From an uncultured Pirellulaceae bacterium (GTDB taxonomy: Bacteria > Planctomycetota > Planctomycetia > Pirellulales > Pirellulaceae): a stretch of DNA of 64,000 nt. Position 1 is the first letter of the stretch. Each line of letters starts with the position of its first letter. Below are positions 53,703 through 63,959 of this stretch, in pieces. Under the pieces are notes generated by a model. It was not told the origin of the DNA. It did not search any database and saw only the letters and a program-made list of their open reading frames with translations. The stretch lies in contig CALDHM010000019.1 of the NCBI GenBank assembly GCA_937941455.1, forward strand, positions 1-64,000, in the 5' to 3' direction. Made by a program: the position numbers and the translations under genes.

Positions 53703-54440
53703 TCAGCTCATCTCCGGCAACGACAGCCGCACGTGAATGTAGCCCGGAAGAGCGGCCGCGGACGACTCTTTCGCCTTGTTGCCGCGACGCCGCGGCGGTG
53801 CACTTTCACGCGGTTTCGTCGCCTCACCGACCTTGACCTCGATCGTAACGATCGGCTCGACGCCGTTGGTCATTTTCTTCATGCCGAAGTGGGTCCGATC
53901 GATCTGGAACTTGCCATGCAGGGTCAAGCCTTCAGGACTCAGCTCCGGTCGGGCCGAAAAGGTAATCTCCTTGGTTTCGCCGTGCATGGTCAGGTTCCCT
54001 GAGATCGCCAGACTGCCACCATCTGCTTTCTTGATCGAAGTGCTGCTAAACGTAGCGGACGGAAATTTCTCTGCTTCAAAAAAATCAGCATTCATCAGAT
54101 GCGCGGTCAAGTCATCGAATTCTGTCCAAATGGAATTGATTTTGAATTCGACATCGATCTTTTCGATTTCGGTGCCGTCGGCATTGACCTTGATTTTTCC
54201 AGCGAACTCGCGAAATCCGCCGAGACGGGGCATCGGATCGTCCCCAACGTGCGTGCCGACGAACTCCACCGACGTATTGCCAGGATTCAACTCAGCAATT
54301 TGGTCAACGATCTTCAGGGGAGCCAATCGAACTTGGTCATTGGCCTGGGCATTCTGCCCGTTCACGGCCCGGCAGGTAGCACAAAAAATGACGGACAGTG
54401 CGAAAAGCGGCAACAGTTTGTTCGAAAACACTTTGGGCAT
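53703..54440 (-). CDS. YceI-family lipid-binding-type periplasmic protein (up to the TGA)
   Basis: 245 residues to the TGA. The start MPKVFSNKLLPLFALS gives a signal peptide ending AVNGQ; the track's longer start lacks support. The YceI lipocalin-like barrel is clear: NPGNTSVEFVGTHVG, FAGKIKVNADGTEIEKIDVEFKINSIWTEFDDLTAHLMNADFFEAEKFPSATFSSTSI, GNLTMHGETKEITF and KFQIDRTHFGMKKM. Members bind polyisoprenoids or respond to stress. A basic linker (PPRRRGNKAKE) then leads to GYIHVRLSLPEMS and the TGA. That linker plus strand would open an HMA domain, so this stop may not be the real end. Confidence 0.85.
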   Translation of the reverse strand: MPKVFSNKLLPLFALSVIFCATCRAVNGQNAQANDQVRLAPLKIVDQIAELNPGNTSVEFVGTHVGDDPMPRLGGFREFAGKIKVNADGTEIEKIDVEFKINSIWTEFDDLTAHLMNADFFEAEKFPSATFSSTSIKKADGGSLAISGNLTMHGETKEITFSARPELSPEGLTLHGKFQIDRTHFGMKKMTNGVEPIVTIEVKVGEATKPRESAPPRRRGNKAKESSAAALPGYIHVRLSLPEMS

Positions 54441-54583
54441 GGTAGCTTTTTCACCTTGATTGAAATGAGTAGGTACTCCGGAGCGCGCCGTGTAACCGCA
54501 AAACATTTTAATCTTACAACAGCACGAACCAACAGCTTGCCGGATTCGGGAAATCGGCTTTTTTTCCGAATGGATCGGTGGAG

Positions 54584-55429
54584 TCATTCAACGGCCGCGG
54601 TGGCGTACCCGTGAAACAGAGGCTGATGACCGCTGCCAACCCGAACTCGACGCACGGCCGCGGACATAGCTGCCGCTACGAAAGCTTTGGCGCGGTGAGT
54701 CGCCTCCAGCTTGGTCAGACCGAGAGCCAAACCTGCCGAGATTCCCGCCGAAAATGTACAACCGGTGCCATGGTCGTGACGCGATGCCAGACGATATCCT
54801 TCTAACAAGGCGAGTTGGCGATGATCCACGTAGACGTCGAGCGCCGGCAGATTTTCGGCAGCGCCCCCTTTGACCACGACAGCCTGACAGCCAAGTCCCA
54901 GAAGTTCTCGGGCCGCCGCGCTCATCGCATCTCTGTCGCTTGGGACCTCACGAGACAACAAGACACCAGCCTCATGCAAATTCGGGGTGATGACAACGGC
55001 CAAAGGAATCAAGTGTCGTTTGATTGCTTCCGCGGCGGTGTCGTCCACGAGTCGGCAACCGCTTTTGGAAACCATCACGGGATCCACCACGATGCTGCCC
55101 GTATTTTGCCGCTTCCACTCGATCAGCACATTGGCCACGGTTTCGGCGATCGAAGCCGTGGCCACCATTCCTACCTTGATGCTGCCGATCTTGACGTCGG
55201 CCAATAGTGTTTGCAGTTGCTCTCGCACGAATTCCGGTGGCGGCACATGGACATTGCCCACGGTCAAGGAGTTTTGGCATGTGAGCGCCGTGATCACGGC
55301 ACAGCCGAACACTTGAAAGGCGGCGAAGGTTTTCAAGTCGGCCTGAATGCCTGCCCCACCCGAAGGGTCTGATCCGGCAATCGTCAGCACGTTGGGGATT
55401 CGAATCACATGGCATGCGTCGGCGAACAT
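54584..55429 (-). CDS. thiD: Hydroxymethylpyrimidine/phosphomethylpyrimidine kinase
   Basis: ThiD of thiamine synthesis, which phosphorylates HMP and HMP-P. From the chosen Met (MFADACHVIRIPNVLTIAGSD) the product has about 281 residues. VLTIAGSDPSGGAGIQADLKTFAAF is the family N-terminus. IVVDPVMVSKSGCRLVDD and VVKGGAAENLPALDVYVDH follow, and GTGCTFSAGISAGLALG is the anion-hole/ATP site of the ribokinase fold. The upstream track sequence reaches into the ctaA gene region and is not typical. No thi box is evident upstream. Confidence 0.88.
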   Translation of the reverse strand: MFADACHVIRIPNVLTIAGSDPSGGAGIQADLKTFAAFQVFGCAVITALTCQNSLTVGNVHVPPPEFVREQLQTLLADVKIGSIKVGMVATASIAETVANVLIEWKRQNTGSIVVDPVMVSKSGCRLVDDTAAEAIKRHLIPLAVVITPNLHEAGVLLSREVPSDRDAMSAAARELLGLGCQAVVVKGGAAENLPALDVYVDHRQLALLEGYRLASRHDHGTGCTFSAGISAGLALGLTKLEATHRAKAFVAAAMSAAVRRVRVGSGHQPLFHGYATAAVE

Positions 55430-55559
55430 CTGGCGATTTGCTTTCACACAAACTTTTTGGAAATGCTCCAGCACAAACCGCTGCGCCGGGGAGTTTCGCG
55501 AACAGCCTCGATAGTGTGACTTGACACCCGTCGGCCAAGCCTGCGATGGCCTCAGGCGA

Positions 55560-56594
55560 TCAAGTGCCCAACGGCATGGGTTCGGCTGCGGCTTCTGCTC
55601 TAGGCGATGTCGCTGTCGAGAATTTTGTCCGCAAGCAATGGAAACGAACGACATGCAGCGTCCACAATCCCAGAATGGCGGACCCCATCGCCATATGGGC
55701 TGTTACCAGCAGCGTTTGTTGCATGGTTTTGTCCGGCACGACGAATCGAGCCGCGAAAAGATACTGGTCGAGCCACCAAGGAAATCCGTACTTCATGACC
55801 CAGGTGATCAGGCCCAAAACGACTTGAACGATAATTGCCAACGCCAAAGCGTGGATTTGCCAACGCAGCCCAGTATTCGCCAGCATGCCGGTTCGCAGCC
55901 AATACAGTCCGGTCGCCAGCATCAGGAAGATCCCGAGCGCTAGATGCGTGTAAACCAAATGCGGAAAGCCGCGCGGCGAGATCGTGACATCAACATGCCG
56001 CAGCAATGAACCAACCGCCAACTGCAGATAACACAAGACCAGCAAGACGACCGCCCAACGGAATAATCCCGCTCGACCGAAATCGGCTTGCCGCCGTTCC
56101 GCTCGCACGACATTTTGGGAATACCATCGCGAACTCAGCGTACAAAAGGCCACCACCAGCGCAAAAAACGCGGGCCCAACCAATCCGTGGAGGTTCGCGA
56201 CCAGACGGTCATCGCGCAAAACGCGAATGCCACCGAGGACGCCTTGAAATATGACCAGCGCGAGCAACGCTACCGAAAATCGGCGCATCGTGGTGGAGCG
56301 AGTTGCTCGGAAAGTCGCAATGACCAGCAAGATTGCCAAAATGCCCGCCGAGGTTCCAAGCAAACGATGGCCATGCTCCACGAACAAATCCCAGGGGCCG
56401 AAAAACCAGTCATAAAACGGATACAAAAACATGTTATATCCGTACGTTCTTGGCCAGTCGGGAACCGCCATCCCCGCTACTGTAGTGGTGACCAAGCCGC
56501 CGAAAAAAATCAAAACAAACGATACGCTTGCCAACAGTTTGCCCCACCGATTAGGCCATCGCGATGGCGACGCCGAATTTTGCTCATTCATCAT
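55560..56594 (-). CDS. ctaA: Heme A synthase, CtaA/Cox15 family
   Basis: An inner-membrane monooxygenase that converts heme O to heme A for aa3-type oxidases. About 344 residues in eight helices (LLASVSFVLIFFGGLVTTTVAG is TM1). The four heme-ligand histidines appear in EHGHRLLG, NLHGLVG, YTHLALG and TAHMAMG. MAVPDWPRTYG after TM1 is a Cox15 hallmark. The start MMNEQN lies in an ATGA overlap with the cytochrome c stop, so the two are coupled. The oxidase genes themselves are not in the window. Confidence 0.9.
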   Translation of the reverse strand: MMNEQNSASPSRWPNRWGKLLASVSFVLIFFGGLVTTTVAGMAVPDWPRTYGYNMFLYPFYDWFFGPWDLFVEHGHRLLGTSAGILAILLVIATFRATRSTTMRRFSVALLALVIFQGVLGGIRVLRDDRLVANLHGLVGPAFFALVVAFCTLSSRWYSQNVVRAERRQADFGRAGLFRWAVVLLVLCYLQLAVGSLLRHVDVTISPRGFPHLVYTHLALGIFLMLATGLYWLRTGMLANTGLRWQIHALALAIIVQVVLGLITWVMKYGFPWWLDQYLFAARFVVPDKTMQQTLLVTAHMAMGSAILGLWTLHVVRFHCLRTKFSTATSPRAEAAAEPMPLGT

Positions 56595-57892
56595 TGCTTT
56601 CCTCCCAGCGGCAAAGATCGCACGAAGGCGACCAACTCCCAAATTTCGGTGTCGCTCAATGAAACCGATGACGGCATTGGCGTTCCCTCGATACCGTTCT
56701 TGATTCGCAAGTATAGCGCCTCGGCCTCCCCACCGCCGCGATAGACTGGAAACGCCAAGTTCCGTGGGCGAATCTGCCGTGGGGGCAGGGCACCAGCGCG
56801 AATGAAGTCGCGCATCGTTTTCCGGATTAAAACATCAACGCCCGGCGTCTTGACCCAGTCATTGGTCCAGTCGTCGTAATGTACCGGTTGCGTAGCCGCC
56901 TGCCCCGGAATGCCGTGGCACTGAATGCAGTTCGCCTTGCCGACGAACAACTCTCGGCCGTTGGCGGCGAATCTCGAAAACTCCGACGACTCGACGGCGA
57001 CTCCGGCCGGAATCTCCCCTACCTGCGTCACCCGCTGATCTCGCTCCACCCACCGCGGCAGAACATCGTCAAACAGGATGGCTGTGACCGCGCTGTTCGG
57101 GTCGCTGACGATTCGCTTGCGGAACGCCTCGCGGGCTTCTGCCGTTTGCAGTTTGCCGGGTATCTCGACGAGCGGTTCGCCATTCAAGTTCGTGACTTCA
57201 TCCCATAGTCGCCGCTCTACCTCGCCCCGTATCGAAAGGTATTTAACGTAGTCCACAAGTGCTGCCAATTCGTGAGGAGGCAATCCAGGAAAAGCTGGCA
57301 TGGCCGTTCCCGGAATTCCATGTCGAATTATTTTCGCCAGATCCGCATCGGTTGGCGGCACGCGGAGAGGTGTCGACTTGAACTTGAATTTTCCCAAGCG
57401 AAAATCGCGCGGATACGGATTGAGCGTTAATGCCACGGGCCCCGCACCATCGCCCACCAGGCCATGGCAGTTTGCGCAATGTTTGCGGTAAAGACCGAGA
57501 TTGGTTTTACCATCGTCCACACTTGCGACTGGACCTGCGGCGACCGCCACATGCTCCATCGAAAGAATTTGCCGGAAACTCGATTCGTCATTCGCGGGAA
57601 ATGGGAACGCGGGTTCATCGGGCGTACCAAATAAACTCGCCATCACCGCATCGACCTGCTCGCGATAGCTTGGATCCAGTCGTTGGCCGGGCGCGAATTT
57701 GTAACGCTCCAGTTTCAGTAATTCGACTTCATTCGCCGCAAACTCGAGGCCACGGCTGGGACGGCAACCAGCGACAGTAGCCACTAGGATCGCGATCGCC
57801 AGTGCGATCCATGCACCTGTATACTGTCGACAACACGGGACCACAGTAGCAGTTGGCGCGTCGAAACCGGTTTTTGGAATTTTCGTCTGCAT
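56591..57892 (-). CDS. Two-heme cytochrome c
   Basis: A 433-residue exported electron carrier. The hydrophobic segment IALAIAILVATVAGC near residue 40 looks like a lipoprotein signal. Heme site 1 is CANCHGLVGDGAGP, with IPGTAMPAFPGLP as a likely Met-ligand loop. Heme site 2 is CIQCHGIPGQAATQP, with GTPMPSSVSLSDTEIWELVAF. This is a tandem cytochrome c arrangement. It is coupled to ctaA and near a cupredoxin-like gene, suggesting that it feeds a terminal oxidase. Confidence 0.88.
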   Translation of the reverse strand: MQTKIPKTGFDAPTATVVPCCRQYTGAWIALAIAILVATVAGCRPSRGLEFAANEVELLKLERYKFAPGQRLDPSYREQVDAVMASLFGTPDEPAFPFPANDESSFRQILSMEHVAVAAGPVASVDDGKTNLGLYRKHCANCHGLVGDGAGPVALTLNPYPRDFRLGKFKFKSTPLRVPPTDADLAKIIRHGIPGTAMPAFPGLPPHELAALVDYVKYLSIRGEVERRLWDEVTNLNGEPLVEIPGKLQTAEAREAFRKRIVSDPNSAVTAILFDDVLPRWVERDQRVTQVGEIPAGVAVESSEFSRFAANGRELFVGKANCIQCHGIPGQAATQPVHYDDWTNDWVKTPGVDVLIRKTMRDFIRAGALPPRQIRPRNLAFPVYRGGGEAEALYLRIKNGIEGTPMPSSVSLSDTEIWELVAFVRSLPLGGKQ

Positions 57893-58388
57893 GAAACGAT
57901 CGCTTCTCGTGTGCCAAGTGATCGGCCTACTCGCAAAACTAGGCGTTGTGCCAAAATCCGTCAGCTGCAGACGGCCAGGCCAAGGGTCTCGCGAAAACCG
58001 TTAGCTCGCACGTTCCGGCTGATCTTTTAGAAACAAACCCCAGACGTTTCGCCGCTAAGTCTTCCCTTTTTGGCAAACTCGCGATGACCCGTCCAGCGTC
58101 ACCTGCGGTCGATTCGGAATTTGCTTCCGTTTCTTGGTCCCGCACAGTCGTATGCGTGAGAACCTGACCCGTTTGCGAGACGCCGATCCTCTTTGGATTA
58201 CCGTTTATCTTTGCATCTTTTGCCGGAGCGACGAGACGTCAAATTGTCGCGAAGTGCCGGTGGTACGTCTTGGGATGGGATCTCCGCGATAACAAAGAAG
58301 CGCACGGACCGATCTCGATGGCAACGACGGGCTTGGATGATGAATGACGTTCACGTCGAGTCGCAAGGCCGACCGCGAGAGTCGAAAC
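57893..58388. other. 496-bp spacer with dispersed repeat
   Basis: It holds repeat copy B at 57939-58022. The rest shows no gene with family features. Confidence 0.45.
57939..58022 (+). repeat. Dispersed TTCTCxCGAAAACC repeat, copy B
   Basis: CTAGGCGTTGTGCCAAAATC, then GGGTCTCGCGAAAACCG and GCTCGCACGTTCCGGCT. It lines up with copy C along its whole length and with copy A over the second half. Confidence 0.65.
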
Positions 58389-59198
58389 TCATTTCGCCGG
58401 GCCGTCACCTTGCAGCAAGGCTGCGTCGAGGGTGATCGTCCCGAGGTCCAGCGTCTCACCTGGGGCAATGGTTAATTCCAACTCACCGCGACGTCCGGTC
58501 TTCCCGCTTCCCACCTTGATCTCTCGCAAGAAACCGACTTTCTTGTGCCAGAACTGAAATTTCCAATTTCCCGCGGGCAAGTTATCGATTTGAAAGGTAC
58601 CGTCGGCTGCGGTTATGGCAGCGTAGGGCTCGTCGCGAACCAAAACCAGTCCTTCCATCCATTTATGAATGTCGCACACGACGGTGCCGGGAACTCGGTC
58701 CGCCTTCTTGAGCACCATTTCCACGGAACCGCCAGCAACCAGATTGACATTTTCTTCGTTATTGAAAGTCACGATATGGCAGTTATGGCCGATGGCATCG
58801 CTGTTTTTCAACGTGAGTTTTTGTCCCGAGCGAACGAAAATCGCATGAGGCTCAAAGCGGCATTCGACATTGTCGAGCACGATCGCTTGTGATTTGCTCT
58901 CCGCATAAGAAGGATGTACAGGAATCGGTGCCGCATCGCGTTCCAGCAGCAACATCACGAACACATCCCGTAGACCGCCGTCATTAGCGGTCACCACGGT
59001 CTCGTCGAGAATCGGCTTACCGGTGCGGGAACAATACGCGGCATCGTTGTCGATCGTTTTCTGGGCTGCCGGGGGAAGTTTGCCATCGACCACAAAGCGG
59101 CCTTTGAGATGCCCCCAATTCTCCTCCCCCGCGACAATTGCTGGCGCGAAGAAAAGGGTGCTGACCAAACACGCGAGGATAAACGCTCGAAACTTCAT
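58389..59198 (-). CDS. Exported cupredoxin-like protein with carboxypeptidase-regulatory-like end
   Basis: About 269 residues. The start MKFRAFILACLVS follows AAAGGA, and the signal ends IVAGEE. The central domain resembles blue-copper folds: GHNCHIVTFNN supplies a His, and VVCDIHKWMEGLVLV gives Cys, His and Met ligands in plastocyanin-like order. Residues 190-260 (AAITAADGTFQIDNLPAGNWKFQFWH) form a carboxypeptidase-regulatory-like beta domain. It lies upstream of the cytochrome c and ctaA pair on the same strand and may carry electrons in that chain. Confidence 0.75.
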   Translation of the reverse strand: MKFRAFILACLVSTLFFAPAIVAGEENWGHLKGRFVVDGKLPPAAQKTIDNDAAYCSRTGKPILDETVVTANDGGLRDVFVMLLLERDAAPIPVHPSYAESKSQAIVLDNVECRFEPHAIFVRSGQKLTLKNSDAIGHNCHIVTFNNEENVNLVAGGSVEMVLKKADRVPGTVVCDIHKWMEGLVLVRDEPYAAITAADGTFQIDNLPAGNWKFQFWHKKVGFLREIKVGSGKTGRRGELELTIAPGETLDLGTITLDAALLQGDGPAK

Positions 59199-59882
59199 CA
59201 ACCATGTTCCTTTCGATTTCACGTCCAGTTACCGTCGATATTATCCCAAGTCGAAACTGCGACGGTTGAGTTCCTGGTCGATTATACGCCGCAATCCCCC
59301 GCTTTGATCAGCCCTAGCACTCATTGCCTCACGGGGCTCGATGGGGGTTAGTTGCCAAGTCCCGACAAAAACGTCAAAATGCGATATCGTTGCGGGAAAG
59401 CGAACGAAGGGCAAGACGATCTTGTTCGCCGAACAACAGCTTGATCGCCAGCGTTGCGCCTGCGATCCGCTTATTTTTATTCAGCGGAGCGCACACTCCG
59501 TTGCGGCAGCAAGAGCGAACCACAACGGGAACCCTTAGCGAAAATTATTTTGCGAAGGCATTGTCCCGTAACCAAGAGCCGCAAGGCCTAGGCTCTGTGC
59601 CAAACTCCGTAAGCCGCTGTGGATTCGTCGGCGGTTCTCGGGAAAACCGGACGCTGACGCGTTCCGGAGGATCGTTTCGGAGCAAGGCACTAGCCCTCGG
59701 ATCGTGAAAGACCGAATGGTAACGGGTTCGGGCTAACGATTTGGGGAAAAGCCCGACATGGCAGCGTGTTGCCGTGTGGAGCGACTCGACAACGCGCGAT
59801 TACGGGCATGGCCTTCGGCCTCAGCTCCCGCGGAGGTTTACTTTCGTCCTTGGTATGCGAATAGAGACGGCAATCTTTTCAA
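59199..59882. other. 684-bp spacer with dispersed repeat
   Basis: It holds repeat copy C at 59587-59670. The 127-aa plus ORF at 59324 overlaps this repeat and has no family signs, so I do not call a gene. Confidence 0.45.
59587..59670 (+). repeat. Dispersed TTCTCxCGAAAACC repeat, copy C
   Basis: CTAGGCTCTGTGCCAAACTC, then GCGGTTCTCGGGAAAACCGG and GCTGACGCGTTCCGG. The block order is the same as in copy B. Confidence 0.65.
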
Positions 59883-61187
<1,305 letters not shown>

Positions 61188-61313
61188 ACCGCGCTTGCGA
61201 ATTTCAAGTCAAGCATCTGAGAAAGTCGGCGGGGCGTTAAACCTGGGGAACCCGCCGTCGGAAGTCCTTGCTGAGATTGCCCCTGCTGTTTGATTAACCC
61301 AACTGAAAGCAAC

Positions 61314-63026
61314 ATGAGATTCGATTCGGACTTGATTAATAGCCTCAGCTTGGTTGTCAGTCGTATCGGTGAACTGCTCGATGACTCGCAGTTTCGCAAA
61401 AGCCTGCGGGCGGTCGCTCGGGCCGTGCTGGAGTTGATCCCCGAGGAATCGCAAGCGCCGTTGAATTCTCCAGAACTAACCCAAATTCAGGGCCCAGCGA
61501 ACGCGGCAGGTGACCAACGCAACGTTGGAATTGGCAAGGCTGTCCATGATGACACGCTATCGGCAATCGCGGCAGGGGAATTCGCGAGACACTCGAAAAC
61601 CAATCCTCCCGATGACTATTCGCCACGCGAATCGAACGGTTCTCAGAGCGCCAACCCAGACTCTTACCGCGATAGGCCCCTCACCGCGGCCGAGGCGATT
61701 GAACGACTCACCCTCGGCCAATCGAAAACTACGACGTTTGCACGAGCTGAGTCGCGGACAAACGCCGCCGAACCGTCCAGTGCATCAAGATCCCTGGCAG
61801 ACGAATCCTGGGACATGGAAAACCTGGCATTGATTCGCCAACGTGTCCAATTGAAGGCCGACGCGGCGAGATGGGCCGTGGAGCGTCGGCGACTCCTGCG
61901 AGCAGGCCAAGACTATTCGTCAATGGTCAAACCTAAAGACAAAGAATTCATCGATGCGGCCAAACGACTCCCCAACTGCTATCTGTTAACCAACAACTCC
62001 GACTGCCCCGAACCTGAAGATGTTTCTGCATTTGAACAACTCGCTCAATGTTACGACAACCTATATGACGCCGTCGGCCTGATTGAAACGGTCCATGAAT
62101 TGGGTGACCGTGAACAATCGTTGTCCGAGGTCATGAAGTTAGTCGCCGAGTCTAAATCAGCCCTCCGCGGTGCCATTCGCCAAATCGGTTTCGAAGGGTT
62201 CGATTACGATCAGCAGGCGATTTACAATTGGTTGCGCGACATGGGTAGGCGGTGCTCGATCTATATCGAGCGGTACATGCAAGCCGGCGACATCGCCGAT
62301 CCGAGCAATAGCGAGAATTTGGCCGAACGGATTCGCGCCTACGAAGAGAAACTGCGTGCGGAGAACAGCCGCAGAAGAAAAATCAAACGGTTGCTTTCGA
62401 AACTGAGATTCGAAGCCGGCAAGATCGTCGCCGGCAAAGGGGACACGGAACGTCCGCTCAACACAATTCTGCGTACGATCGACGAACTAGTTCCCAGTTT
62501 GATTCCTCCCAGTCATGTCGATTTGCGCTCCGCCTTGCTGCCGATTTGGAATGAGTTAGAGAACTTGGAAGAACTCAATCCCTCGGCCGAACAAGTCATG
62601 CGAGAAATCGAGCGTTTTCTCGCCAGCAATCCCGCGGCAGAACCCGAACCGCGACAAGACATTACGCTCAGCGAGGAAGTGCTCAAGGTTCGAGAATGGC
62701 TACGGGGGAAATCCGTCATGATGATTGGTGGCGAGCGGCGGCCGCAGCGGCAAGCCGCCATCGAACGAGCTTTTGAACTCGAGGAGTTGGTTTGGGAATC
62801 GACTCGGCCTCACACATCCCTTTCGGCTTTCAAACCGACGATAGCTCGGCCAGAAATTGCCGTCGTGCTGTTAGCTATTCGCTGGTGCAGCCACGCCTAT
62901 TCGGAATTGGACAGCTCCTGCCAAGAGCACGACAAACCACTCGTCCGCTTGCCCGCAGGCACGAATGCCAACCAAATCGCCCATCAAATCCTGCAACAGA
63001 TCGGCGACCGCTTGAGTGCACCATAG
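61314..63026 (+). CDS. Unknown 570-residue protein
   Basis: I do not recognise it. The ATG at 61314 (MRFDSDLINSLSLVV) is preferred over the track's TTG. Residues 60-140 are polar and low complexity. Residues 165-480 are helical, with DMENLALIRQRVQLKADAARWAVERRRLLRAG, AYEEKLRAENSRRRKIKRLLSKL and similar stretches. The last 100 residues (EEVLKVREWLRGKSVMMIGGERRPQRQ, VVLLAIRWCSHAYSELDSSC) look like a small alpha/beta domain that begins with a nucleotide-binding-type strand and GG turn. It may be a planctomycete-specific cytoplasmic protein. No signal peptide is visible. Confidence 0.65.
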   Translation: MRFDSDLINSLSLVVSRIGELLDDSQFRKSLRAVARAVLELIPEESQAPLNSPELTQIQGPANAAGDQRNVGIGKAVHDDTLSAIAAGEFARHSKTNPPDDYSPRESNGSQSANPDSYRDRPLTAAEAIERLTLGQSKTTTFARAESRTNAAEPSSASRSLADESWDMENLALIRQRVQLKADAARWAVERRRLLRAGQDYSSMVKPKDKEFIDAAKRLPNCYLLTNNSDCPEPEDVSAFEQLAQCYDNLYDAVGLIETVHELGDREQSLSEVMKLVAESKSALRGAIRQIGFEGFDYDQQAIYNWLRDMGRRCSIYIERYMQAGDIADPSNSENLAERIRAYEEKLRAENSRRRKIKRLLSKLRFEAGKIVAGKGDTERPLNTILRTIDELVPSLIPPSHVDLRSALLPIWNELENLEELNPSAEQVMREIERFLASNPAAEPEPRQDITLSEEVLKVREWLRGKSVMMIGGERRPQRQAAIERAFELEELVWESTRPHTSLSAFKPTIARPEIAVVLLAIRWCSHAYSELDSSCQEHDKPLVRLPAGTNANQIAHQILQQIGDRLSAP

Positions 63027-63116
63027 GGTACAAATCGTTGGAACAAAGCAAACCTGTTCGCGGCTGGCTGCGTCAGCGGTCGATTTGTTGACCCCAACCT
63101 AAAACGGCGAAAGGTT

Positions 63117-63959
63117 CTACTTTTTCAACTCTGAACTGGAACCTTTCTCGAGTTTTTTTTGAACTTTCTCAGCCGCTTCTCGTTTGGTTATTTTGCCGTC
63201 CCGATTGAGATCGAGCCCTTTGTTTTGGTCGTAAACTTTGCCCTGTTCTTTTTCGAACAAGACAAAGTCGTCGGGTTGGCCGACCGCTTTGGGCCACAGA
63301 ATGGCCATGTAGACATCCGCTACGGTCTGAAGCTTTCCTCGGTACGGAGAAAAATATTTCTTCACGAAATCCAGTTGATCGACGGCGGTCATTTTCGCCA
63401 GGTCGTCTGTTGAGGTCCCCAACCGCTTGGCGGTCTCTGGCATGAATTGAATCAGTCCCGTCGCTCCACTGCCAGCCGCGTTTTTGATAGCGGGACTAAA
63501 GGTTTCCCCGGTTTCGAAAGCCATCGCCGCCATCAAGAAATTGGGATCGAGTTGCAAATCCTTAGCGACGGCAATCACCTTGGCCTTGAATGGCCCCGTC
63601 ACGATCGCTCCCCAAACCAACGGGTCACCTGATCGATCTTGTCCAGCGAAATCGACGAATTCGCTCAATCGCTGGAACGTGCGGCCAGACGGTTCGATCA
63701 AACCATCCGCGAAGGCAAGCTGAATTTTTTGAAACCGCTTGATCGCAGCCGCGGTGTTCGGCCCGAACTTGCTATCCTCGACCAAAGGGCGAAGCGGACC
63801 ACCGACGACACTAGGCACTTGATTCAACACTTTCTGCACCCAGAGGACATCGTCAGCCCGATTTCGCCCTCCTTCACCAACCGAACCGCTAATTCCCTGC
63901 CCTAAAACTTGAGGCGCAAGGCCGAAAAGCAAAACCACGAGCAAGATGACGCGACTCAT
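63117..63959 (-). CDS. Exported lytic transglycosylase-like protein with peptidoglycan-binding and EF-hand parts
   Basis: A 280-residue protein with signal MSRVILLVVLLFGLAPQVLG. Residues 35-105 form a peptidoglycan-binding_1-type unit (DDVLWVQKVLNQV, KFGPNTAAAIKRFQKIQL). Residues 125-220 form an SLT-like domain, with FETGETFSP holding the likely catalytic Glu and GATGLIQFMPETAKRLG. The C-terminus has an EF-hand loop (DLNRDGKITKREAAE) that could bind calcium. Together these suggest remodelling of peptidoglycan, of interest because planctomycete walls are thin. Confidence 0.8.
   Translation of the reverse strand: MSRVILLVVLLFGLAPQVLGQGISGSVGEGGRNRADDVLWVQKVLNQVPSVVGGPLRPLVEDSKFGPNTAAAIKRFQKIQLAFADGLIEPSGRTFQRLSEFVDFAGQDRSGDPLVWGAIVTGPFKAKVIAVAKDLQLDPNFLMAAMAFETGETFSPAIKNAAGSGATGLIQFMPETAKRLGTSTDDLAKMTAVDQLDFVKKYFSPYRGKLQTVADVYMAILWPKAVGQPDDFVLFEKEQGKVYDQNKGLDLNRDGKITKREAAEKVQKKLEKGSSSELKK

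Noticed and set aside
53424-54002. 192-aa plus-strand ORF opposite the YceI-HMA gene
   Set aside because: The minus strand carries clear YceI and HMA-like sequence over the same bases.
55430-55559. TPP riboswitch upstream of thiD
   Set aside because: I looked for the conserved thi-box segments and did not see them.
59324-59707. 127-aa ORF upstream of purD
   Set aside because: It runs through dispersed repeat copy C and shows no domain or signal.
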